Of a DNA stretch of 64,000 nt, positions 7,461-13,824 are shown one piece after another (position 1 is the first letter of the stretch; every line of letters begins with the position of its first letter). Source of the stretch: Harryflintia acetispora (lineage in GTDB: Bacteria; Bacillota; Clostridia; Oscillospirales; Ruminococcaceae); contig SLUK01000005.1 of the NCBI GenBank assembly GCA_004340125.1, positions 62,001-126,000 of the forward strand, written 5' to 3'. A program made the position numbers and the translations under genes. The notes under the pieces were generated by a model. That model ran no database searches. It was given only the letters and a program-made list of their open reading frames with translations, and was not told the origin of the DNA.

Positions 7461-7489
7461 ATTATAGCGTCATCTTGCCGTCCCGTCAA
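7461..7489 (-). promoter_or_regulatory. Sigma-A promoter of the riboswitch transcript
   Basis: Minus strand TTGACG (7484-7489), 17-bp spacer, TATAAT (7461-7466). Confidence 0.88.
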
Positions 7490-7624
7490 CAGAAATCGAC
7501 AATATTTTTAGGAAAAATTGAAATTTTCGACTTTTTTCTTGCCTCGTTCAAACCGCATTATCACGCCATTCTAACAGGTTCGATTGTTGTTCCGATTGGC
7601 CGTCAAACCGTCCCGCCAAAAATG

Positions 7625-7652
7625 AAAAAGGACGGCTGCAGCCGTCCTTTTT
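7625..7652. terminator. Bidirectional terminator downstream of nrdR
   Basis: Perfect palindrome GGACGGCTGCAGCCGTCC (7630-7647) flanked by five A and five T. It separates nrdR from the riboswitch transcript. Between it and the riboswitch promoter (about 7490-7624) I see no gene. Confidence 0.85.
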
Positions 7653-7664
7653 ATTGCACGTTCA

Positions 7665-8129
7665 TCATGCTTTTTCTTTCGTCTCCAGGATGTTTTTCAA
7701 CTCGTCCATAAACGAGTTGATATCTTTGAATTGGCGGTAGACCGATGCGAAGCGCACATAGGCGACCTCGTCCACCCCCTTGAGGCGGTCCATCACCATC
7801 TCGCCGATCTGTTCGCTGCGCACCTCCCGCTCGAGGGAATTTTGCAGCGCGAGCTCGATGTCGTCCACGATCCCCTCGAGCGTCCCCAGGGAGACCGGAC
7901 GTTTTTCACATGCGCGCAGCAGACCGTTGAGGATCTTGTTGCGGTTGAACTGCTCACGGGAGCGGTCCTTCTTCACCACCATCAGCGGCGTGGTCTCGAT
8001 CACCTCGTAGGTGGTAAAGCGCTTGAGGCAGCTCAGGCACTCCCGGCGGCGGCGGATCCGCTCGCCGTCGTCCGTCGGCCTGGAATCAACCACCTTGCTC
8101 TCCTGATAAAAGCAATAGGGACACTTCAT
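7665..8129 (-). CDS. nrdR: Transcriptional repressor NrdR
   Basis: A 154-residue ATP/dATP-sensing repressor of ribonucleotide reductase genes. The N-terminal zinc ribbon shows MKCPYC (Cys3, Cys6) and CLSC (about 31-34) with the typical SKVVDSRPTDDGERIRRRREC block; the rest is the ATP-cone domain (about 49-139, VVKKDRSREQFNRNKI). The start at 8129 has GGAGGG seven bases upstream and gives the family-standard MKCPYC beginning. It lies 66 bp downstream of the DUF6514-like gene on the same strand. Confidence 0.96.
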   Translation of the reverse strand: MKCPYCFYQESKVVDSRPTDDGERIRRRRECLSCLKRFTTYEVIETTPLMVVKKDRSREQFNRNKILNGLLRACEKRPVSLGTLEGIVDDIELALQNSLEREVRSEQIGEMVMDRLKGVDEVAYVRFASVYRQFKDINSFMDELKNILETKEKA

Positions 8130-8195
8130 GGCAAAGCCCTCCATCTGCGGTATTTCTTGCCACTATCATACCATCGCGCGCCGGGATGCACAACC

Positions 8196-8444
8196 TTAAA
8201 ATTCGTCGGAGTCCAAAAAATCCTGCGCGGCGTCCAGCAGATGGCTCGGGGAGAGGATATTCCGGTTGCAAAGCTCCGCCAGCCGCTCGGCGACGCTGCG
8301 CTCGGTCGAAATATCCCCCACATGACAGACCGGCTCCCGCCTATCGCCCGCCCGGAAGCCCGCCACGCCAAAAGCGGTATACCTGCCGATACCCTCCAGC
8401 TCCAGTTCCTCCCGATACACACGGTATTCAATTTCCTCAAACAT
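8196..8444 (-). CDS. Small DUF6514-like protein
   Basis: 82 residues, cytosolic, acidic. It resembles the protein at 60681-60908: both read Y-x-V-(Y/F)-x-E, then G-R-Y-x-(A/T)-(F/Y)-G-(V/I), then a V-x-D-(I/V)-(S/T)-T stretch, then a C-terminal (I/L)-x-LSP-x-(H)-x-x-(D/E)-A-x-x-(D/M)-(F/M)-L. I believe this is the DUF6514 family of Clostridia; function unknown. Start at 8444 has GGAGG six bases upstream. It may be co-transcribed with nrdR. A -10 box TATAAT lies at 8556-8561 (minus strand) without a clear -35. Confidence 0.75.
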   Translation of the reverse strand: MFEEIEYRVYREELELEGIGRYTAFGVAGFRAGDRREPVCHVGDISTERSVAERLAELCNRNILSPSHLLDAAQDFLDSDEF

Positions 8445-8555
8445 GCTCTTACCTCCAATTTTGTCTCGATTTTTTGTCTTTGTTACAGGTGCCCTCCCCG
8501 ACCGGCAGGTAGTGGTCGGAAAGGGCAGGGGCTCCTCGCGAAGGGCTCGGCAATT

Positions 8556-8561
8556 ATTATA
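8556..8561 (-). promoter_or_regulatory. -10 box upstream of the DUF6514-like gene
   Basis: TATAAT on the minus strand in an AT-rich gap (8445-8706). No good -35 at the right distance, so the promoter is tentative. I see no other gene in this gap. Confidence 0.45.
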
Positions 8562-8706
8562 CATGAATCGAGGCAAAAATAAAGGCCCATTTTTCGTTGG
8601 AATTTGTATCGAGCTCGCATTTCTTATGAGTTAATACAAATATTTTCCAGACCAAATTGTAAAAAGTCACAAAACGACTGTCTTTTAAAGTCGAATGAAA
8701 TCGAAC

Positions 8707-9498
8707 CTAACCCTCATTTGGCGCCAGCGAGGCCAAAAGTTTGTAAGAATCGTACAATTCCTCCCTCGTTCGATAGTTATCGCGGTAAACCTCCACGAGC
8801 GCGGCACCCGAAAAACCGCTTGATTCCAGCGAGCGCAGGAAGCCGCCGATGTCGAACGTCCCCCGGCCGGGCGGCAGGCAGTCCTGCCCCGGGGCGTAGT
8901 CGCTGATATGCACATGCCGCAGCGCGGGGCCCATCGCCTCGCGCAGGGCGGCGGCGGTATAGCCCGCGCGCACCGCCTGCTTGGTGTCCAGCACGAAGCG
9001 CACCCCATCCCCGAGGTAGTCCCGCATACCCTGTATAAACTGCGGGTCCTTGCTCTTGCAGCGCGCCACGTTCTCATGCAGCAGGGTGACCCCTTCCCTT
9101 TCGGCGAGGGTGTGCAGCCTCCAGTACCGCTCGTAGATCTCCCGCTGAGGCAGCCGGCAGTGGGTATAAGCGCCGTGGAAGACGACGTACCGCGCGCCGA
9201 TCCCGGCGCTGAGGGAAAAGACCTGCCGGTACATCTCCATCCCGTCCTCCAAGCGGCGGGGATACTCGGAAAAGAAGAGCTGGGTCTCCATCCCGGAGGA
9301 ATAGGGGTGCACCGAGACGATCTCCACCCCCGCCTCCTGTGCCTGGCGGCGCAGCGAATCGAAGAAGGCAGGGCAAAATTCCTGCTGGGCGTTGATAAAT
9401 ATTTCACTCACCTTGGCCCCGCTCTCGACGACATAGCCGAGGGATTGCTCGGTGAGGGCGGGGTAAAAGCAGGCGGTTGAGATTCCGGTTTTGATCAT
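8707..9498 (-). CDS. Sugar phosphate isomerase/epimerase-like TIM-barrel protein
   Basis: 263 residues, xylose-isomerase-like TIM barrel. Signals: MIKTGISTACFYP at the first strand, VSVHPYSS (about 61-68), VVFHGAYTH (about 105-113), LLHENVARC (about 139-147, metal-binding Glu), FVLDTKQAVRAGY (about 172-184, metal-binding Asp) and HVHISDYAPGQD (about 195-206). Start at 9498 is preceded by GGAGATAGTCGATC. It is a monocistronic gene divergent from nfnA; substrate unknown. Confidence 0.85.
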   Translation of the reverse strand: MIKTGISTACFYPALTEQSLGYVVESGAKVSEIFINAQQEFCPAFFDSLRRQAQEAGVEIVSVHPYSSGMETQLFFSEYPRRLEDGMEMYRQVFSLSAGIGARYVVFHGAYTHCRLPQREIYERYWRLHTLAEREGVTLLHENVARCKSKDPQFIQGMRDYLGDGVRFVLDTKQAVRAGYTAAALREAMGPALRHVHISDYAPGQDCLPPGRGTFDIGGFLRSLESSGFSGAALVEVYRDNYRTREELYDSYKLLASLAPNEG

Positions 9499-9634
9499 GA
9501 TCGACTATCTCCATCGTTTTGGAATGTGTGAAAAGCACCCTTATTATCGCAGCAATGGACGGCGAAGTCAATTCGCAATTCCCGCGCCCATGCCATTTTG
9601 GCGGTTTTTTCATCCTCCATCGGGGCCGCGCGCC

Positions 9635-9663
9635 TTGCAAATCGGGTGGGCATACAGTATAAT
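9635..9663 (+). promoter_or_regulatory. Sigma-A promoter of nfnAB
   Basis: TTGCAA (9635-9640), 17-bp spacer, TATAAT (9658-9663), about 75 bp upstream of the ribosome-binding site. Confidence 0.85.
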
Positions 9664-9675
9664 ATAAGCTGACCA

Positions 9676-9705
9676 TGTGCAGGAAATGTAACGATTTCCT
9701 GCACA
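9676..9705. promoter_or_regulatory. 12-bp perfect inverted repeat in the nfnAB leader
   Basis: TGTGCAGGAAAT (9676-9687) and its exact complement ATTTCCTGCACA (9694-9705) around a 6-nt centre. It begins 12 bp downstream of the -10 box. No T-run follows, so it is more likely an operator or an mRNA stability hairpin than a terminator. Confidence 0.6.
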
Positions 9706-9748
9706 AACCATCTGTAAGCCGGTATGTTCTGTGACGGAGGAGATCAGT

Positions 9749-10591
9749 TTGTATAAAATCGTAGAGAAGCGCGCGTTGAATGAAGCTGTGACGCTGATGA
9801 GCGTCCACGCGCCCCATATCGCGCGCAAGGTGCTGCCCGGGCAGTTCATTATCCTGCGCCTGGATGAATACGGCGAGCGCATCCCGCTGACCGTGGCGGC
9901 CTATGACCGCAAGGCGGGCGAGGTGACCATCGTCTTCCAGGCGGTGGGACGCACCACCAAGATGCTGGCAGCCCTCGACGTGGGGGACGACATCCTCGAC
10001 TTCGTCGGGCCGCTCGGACGGCCCACCGAGCTCGAGGGGGTACATAAGGCCATCGTCATCGGCGGGGGCGTGGGCTGCGCCATCGCCTATCCGCAGGCCA
10101 GGTTCCTGCACGAGCAGGGGGCGACGGTCAAGGTGGTGGCGGGCTTCCGCAGCCGGGACATCGTCATACTGGAGGAGGAGATGAAGGCCGCCTGCGACGA
10201 GCTATTGATCGCCACCGACGACGGCAGCTACGGCCGGCACGGCTTCGTGACCGACCTGCTGCGCGAGCTGCTCGAGGCGGATTCGGGGTACGACCTGGTG
10301 ATCGCCATCGGCCCGGTGCCGATGATGAAGGCGGTCTGCGCGCTCACCAAGGAATACGCAGTCAAAACCACCGTCAGCCTCAACCCGATCATGATCGACG
10401 GGACCGGGATGTGCGGCGGCTGCCGGGTGCATGTGGGGGGCGAGCTGAAATTCGCCTGCGTGGACGGCCCCGACTTCGACGGCCACCTGGTCGATTTCGA
10501 CGAGCTGCAGCGGCGCAACGCGATCTACCGTGCGCAGGAGCAGGTCGACGCGAACCATATCTGCAGATTGGCGGGTGAAATCGATGCCTAA
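9749..10591 (+). CDS. nfnA: NADH-dependent reduced ferredoxin:NADP+ oxidoreductase, small subunit
   Basis: About 280 residues. FAD-binding region with LPGQFIILRL and RIPLTVAAYD, NAD-binding GGGVGCAIAYPQARFL (about 96-111) and C-terminal 2Fe-2S cysteines in GTGMCGGCRVHVG and FACVDGPDFD. The likely start is TTG at 9749, with GGAGGAG six bases upstream; an upstream GTG at 9731 would place the ribosome-binding site inside the gene. It overlaps nfnB by 8 bp, so the two subunits are translationally coupled. Together they balance NADH, NADPH and ferredoxin by flavin-based electron bifurcation (family knowledge). Confidence 0.9.
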   Translation: MYKIVEKRALNEAVTLMSVHAPHIARKVLPGQFIILRLDEYGERIPLTVAAYDRKAGEVTIVFQAVGRTTKMLAALDVGDDILDFVGPLGRPTELEGVHKAIVIGGGVGCAIAYPQARFLHEQGATVKVVAGFRSRDIVILEEEMKAACDELLIATDDGSYGRHGFVTDLLRELLEADSGYDLVIAIGPVPMMKAVCALTKEYAVKTTVSLNPIMIDGTGMCGGCRVHVGGELKFACVDGPDFDGHLVDFDELQRRNAIYRAQEQVDANHICRLAGEIDA

Positions 10592-11993
10592 CATGAGTAT
10601 GCAAAAGACCCCCATGCCCGCGCAGGCCCCCGAGGTGAGAAACAAAAACTTTGACGAGGTGACCCTCGGCTACACCCCCGAAATGGCCGTGCTGGAGGCG
10701 CAGCGGTGCCTGCAATGCAAGCACCGCCCCTGCATGAAGGGCTGCCCGGTCGCGGTGCGCATCCCCGAGTTTATCGCTAAGGTCGCGCAGGGGGACTTCC
10801 TTGCCGCCTATGAGATCATCACCTCGACCAACGCCCTGCCCGCCGTCTGCGGGCGGGTCTGCCCGCAGGAGAACCAGTGCGAGCGGGAATGCGTGCGGGG
10901 GATCAAGGGCGAGAGTGTGGCCATCGGCCGGCTCGAACGCTTCGTGGCCGACTACTTCATGGAGTATGGTACCGCCGCGTCGAAGCGCGCCGAACCGAAC
11001 GGGATCAAGGTGGCCGTGATCGGAGCGGGGCCCGCCGGGCTCTCCTGCGCGGGGGACCTCGCGCGGCGCGGCTTCGAGGTCACCGTCTACGAGGCCATCC
11101 ACAAGGCCGGCGGCGTACTGGTCTACGGGATACCGGAATTCAGGCTCCCGAAGGCGATCGTGGAGCGGGAGATCGACTCACTGCGGGCGCTGGGCGTAAA
11201 AATCGAGACCGACATGGTCATCGGGCGCGCGCTCTCGCTCGACGAGCTGGGCGAAATGGGCTACAAGGCCGTCTTCGTCGGCTCGGGCGCGGGGCTGCCC
11301 CGCTTCATGGGGATCGAGGGCGAGGGGCTGCTCGGGGTCTATTCGGCCAACGAGTTCCTCACCCGGATCAACCTGATGAAGGCTTATAAAGACGAATATG
11401 ACACCCCCATCATCCGCTCCAAGTCGGTGGCGGTGATCGGCGGGGGGAATGTGGCGATGGACGCGGCGCGCTGCGCAATGCGCCTGGGGGCCGAGCGCGT
11501 CTACATCGTCTACCGCCGCGGTGAGGAGGAGATTCCCGCGCGGCTCGAGGAGATCCACCACGCCAAGGAGGAAGGGATCGAGTTTCGCCTGCTGACCGCG
11601 CCCACCCGCCTGCTCGGGGACGATCAGGGCTGGGTGCGCGGGATGGAATGTGTCAAAATGCGCCTTGGCGAGCCGGACGCCTCGGGGCGGCGCAGCCCCG
11701 TCGAAATTCCAGGCTCACAGTACGAGATGGAGGTGGACAGCGTCATCATGGCGATCGGCACCTCGCCCAACCCCCTGATCCGCACCACCACCGAGGGGCT
11801 GCAGGCCGATAGGCGCGGCTGCCTCATCGTCAACGAGGAAATGGCCACCACCAAGCCGGGGGTCTACGCGGGCGGTGACGCCGTCACCGGGGCCGCCACC
11901 GTCATCCTCGCCATGGGGGCGGGAAAGAAGGCGGCCGAGTCGATCGCAAATCTTTTGCTCCCCTCCCCCGGCAGCGAGGAAAATCCGGCATAA
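10584..11993 (+). CDS. nfnB: NADPH-dependent NfnB / glutamate synthase-like large subunit
   Basis: About 469 residues. The N-terminal iron-sulfur domain has CLQCKHRPCMKGCP (about 40-53) and CGRVCPQENQCERECVRG (about 92-109). Two nucleotide-binding folds follow: VAVIGAGPAGLSCAGDLARRG for FAD (about 146-166) and VAVIGGGNVAMDAARCAMR for NADPH (about 286-304). The first ATG at 10584 overlaps the end of nfnA; an ATG at 10593 is an alternative. Because it partners nfnA, NfnB is preferred over glutamate synthase small subunit, which it resembles in sequence. Confidence 0.9.
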   Translation: MPNMSMQKTPMPAQAPEVRNKNFDEVTLGYTPEMAVLEAQRCLQCKHRPCMKGCPVAVRIPEFIAKVAQGDFLAAYEIITSTNALPAVCGRVCPQENQCERECVRGIKGESVAIGRLERFVADYFMEYGTAASKRAEPNGIKVAVIGAGPAGLSCAGDLARRGFEVTVYEAIHKAGGVLVYGIPEFRLPKAIVEREIDSLRALGVKIETDMVIGRALSLDELGEMGYKAVFVGSGAGLPRFMGIEGEGLLGVYSANEFLTRINLMKAYKDEYDTPIIRSKSVAVIGGGNVAMDAARCAMRLGAERVYIVYRRGEEEIPARLEEIHHAKEEGIEFRLLTAPTRLLGDDQGWVRGMECVKMRLGEPDASGRRSPVEIPGSQYEMEVDSVIMAIGTSPNPLIRTTTEGLQADRRGCLIVNEEMATTKPGVYAGGDAVTGAATVILAMGAGKKAAESIANLLLPSPGSEENPA

Positions 11994-12054
11994 TCATGCC
12001 CTTGGCAGAGTTTGGCGCATTTTCTACAATTGGGTAACAAAATGCCGAAGGCCA

Positions 12055-12083
12055 TTGACTTTTACCGGTGCAGGTTTTATATT
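12055..12083 (+). promoter_or_regulatory. Sigma-A promoter of the sortase gene
   Basis: TTGACT (12055-12060), 17-bp spacer, TATATT (12078-12083), with AAAGGAG before the ATG at 12170. Confidence 0.8.
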
Positions 12084-12169
12084 TAGTAGTGGTTTATTTA
12101 AGTGATATGCGCTGTTTTCCGGGGCCTTGCCCCTTCCAAAGAAAGACTGAACATTAAAGGAGTTTGCGA

Positions 12170-13039
12170 ATGAACCCGAACATCAAAAAGTCCGTAGCCG
12201 CCCTGCTGGTCATCGCCATTCTGGGCGGGATGACTGCCTGTAAGAAGACCACCGAGCCCCAGGAGCCCGAGCGCCTGAACCCCTCCCACTGGGTCAATAC
12301 CCTCGAGCCGCCGCTGCGGGCGAGCCCCTATCAGGTCGAGGTCCCCGAGGAGAACCGCCAGAAGCTCGCCGAGGCCAAGGCCGCAAACGCGGACTCCACT
12401 TTGTGGATCGAGATCCCCAATACCACCATCAACCAGGTCGTGGTGCAGACCACCGACAACGAGTTCTACTACCGCCGCAACACCCAGAAGGTCTATGACT
12501 TCGCCGGTTGCCTCTATGCCGACTTCGAGTGCGATTTCGGCGACGGCACCAAGGACGACCTGCCCCGCAACACCATCATCTACGGGCACAACCTGGGCAA
12601 CCCGATGGGGATCACTGACGACCCGAACGACGTGATGTTCGCGCAGTTGTTCCACTTCCAGGACATCGAGTTCGCCAAGGCGAATCCGTACGTCTATGTC
12701 AGCACCGAGAACGAGGACTTCGTCTATCAGATCTTCGCGGTCTCCTACACCGAGGACAAGGCAAAGCCGGTCAGCTACATCCATCCCAACTACAACAACG
12801 AGGAGTACATGAAGCTGATCAACGACATGCGCGACCGCTCGCTCTACGACTACAACGTCGAGGTCACCACCAAGGACAAGATCCTCACCCTCTCGACTTG
12901 TACCTACAAGTACGGCACCTATTCGGTCAACAACAAGCAGCGCTTCGTCGTCTTCGCCAAGCTGGTCACCGACAAGCAGTTTGCCGAAACCGCGGACCTG
13001 ACCGAGAATCCCGATCCCAAGCAGCCGACCTTCAGCTGA
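12170..13039 (+). CDS. Class B-type sortase with lipoprotein signal peptide
   Basis: 289 residues. Sortases cut a sorting signal and join surface proteins to the cell wall. The catalytic triad is visible: His in NTIIYGHNLGNP (about residue 142), Cys in LTLSTCTYKYGTY (about 243) and Arg in KQRFVVFAKLV (about 257). The N-terminus is MNPNIKKSVAALLVIAILGG followed by MTAC, a lipobox, so it is probably lipid-anchored rather than held by an uncleaved transmembrane helix as in most sortases. No substrate with a sorting signal is encoded nearby; the two beta-helix proteins in this window lack one. The gene stands alone between its own promoter and terminator. Confidence 0.88.
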   Translation: MNPNIKKSVAALLVIAILGGMTACKKTTEPQEPERLNPSHWVNTLEPPLRASPYQVEVPEENRQKLAEAKAANADSTLWIEIPNTTINQVVVQTTDNEFYYRRNTQKVYDFAGCLYADFECDFGDGTKDDLPRNTIIYGHNLGNPMGITDDPNDVMFAQLFHFQDIEFAKANPYVYVSTENEDFVYQIFAVSYTEDKAKPVSYIHPNYNNEEYMKLINDMRDRSLYDYNVEVTTKDKILTLSTCTYKYGTYSVNNKQRFVVFAKLVTDKQFAETADLTENPDPKQPTFS

Positions 13040-13070
13040 TCCGGGCCGGGTCATTATCTGAAACCGTAAA

Positions 13071-13108
13071 AGCGCCGCCGTCCAGATAGGACGGCGGCGC
13101 TCTTGTTT
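13071..13108. terminator. Terminator between the sortase gene and kdpE
   Basis: AGCGCCGCCGTCC/GGACGGCGGCGCT with an AGATA loop and a following T-rich tail; serves the sortase gene and, weakly, kdpE on the other strand. Confidence 0.85.
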
Positions 13109-13128
13109 TGTTCGGCGGACAGTGAGGC

Positions 13129-13824
13129 CTATACCTTGAGCATGCGGTAGCCCACCCCGACATGGGTTTGGATATACTTCGGGTCGGAGGGGTCAGATTC
13201 GATCTTCTTGCGCAGCGTCGCCATGAAGACACGCAGGCTCGCCACATCATTGTCCCATGCGCTGCCCCAAATCTCCTTGGTGATGTAGGTGTGGGTCAGC
13301 ACCTTGCCGACATTTCTCGAGAGCAGGCAGAGCAGCTTATATTCGATCGGCGTCAGGTGCAGCTCCCTCCCCTGCAGGTAGACGCACCCGGCGGCGTAGT
13401 CGATCCTCAGCTCCCCGTTCTGGAATACCGCCCCCTGCCCCGTCTCGCCGAGGGAATCCCCCAGCCGGCGGAAGGTGACGCGCAGGCGCGCGAGCAGCTC
13501 CTCGACCGAAAAGGGCTTGGTCAGGTAATCGTCCGCCCCGGCGTCGAGCGCGTCGATCTTGTCGGTGTCCTCGCTGCGCGCACTGATGACGATGATCGGG
13601 ACCTTGGACCAGGAGCGGACCTTGCGGATGACCTCGATCCCGTCCAGGTCGGGTAGCCCCAGGTCGAGCAGGATGACGTCCGGGTTGTAGGAGACCGCCT
13701 CCAGGATCGCCGCCTCCCCGGTGGGCGCCTGCTGGAAGCGGTAGTTGTGGGTCTCCAGGGTGGTGGTGATCAGGTTTCTGACGGCTGAGTCGTCCTCCAC
13801 CACCAAAATCAAAGGCTTATTCAT
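13129..13824 (-). CDS. kdpE: KdpE response regulator
   Basis: 231 residues, OmpR/PhoB family. Receiver domain with VVEDDSAV at the start, phosphoacceptor Asp in VILLDLGLPDLDG (about 52) and Lys in DYLTKPF (about 101-107); winged-helix DNA-binding domain about 125-230 (LHLTPIEYKLLCLLSRNVGKV). Start at 13824 has AGGAGGTC upstream and overlaps the kdpD end by 8 bp, so kdpDE is translationally coupled. It should activate the kdp potassium-uptake genes on low K+ or osmotic stress; the 11-bp phased TTAA arrays upstream of kdpD and kdpF fit its tandem-dimer binding (inference). Confidence 0.94.
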   Translation of the reverse strand: MNKPLILVVEDDSAVRNLITTTLETHNYRFQQAPTGEAAILEAVSYNPDVILLDLGLPDLDGIEVIRKVRSWSKVPIIVISARSEDTDKIDALDAGADDYLTKPFSVEELLARLRVTFRRLGDSLGETGQGAVFQNGELRIDYAAGCVYLQGRELHLTPIEYKLLCLLSRNVGKVLTHTYITKEIWGSAWDNDVASLRVFMATLRKKIESDPSDPKYIQTHVGVGYRMLKV

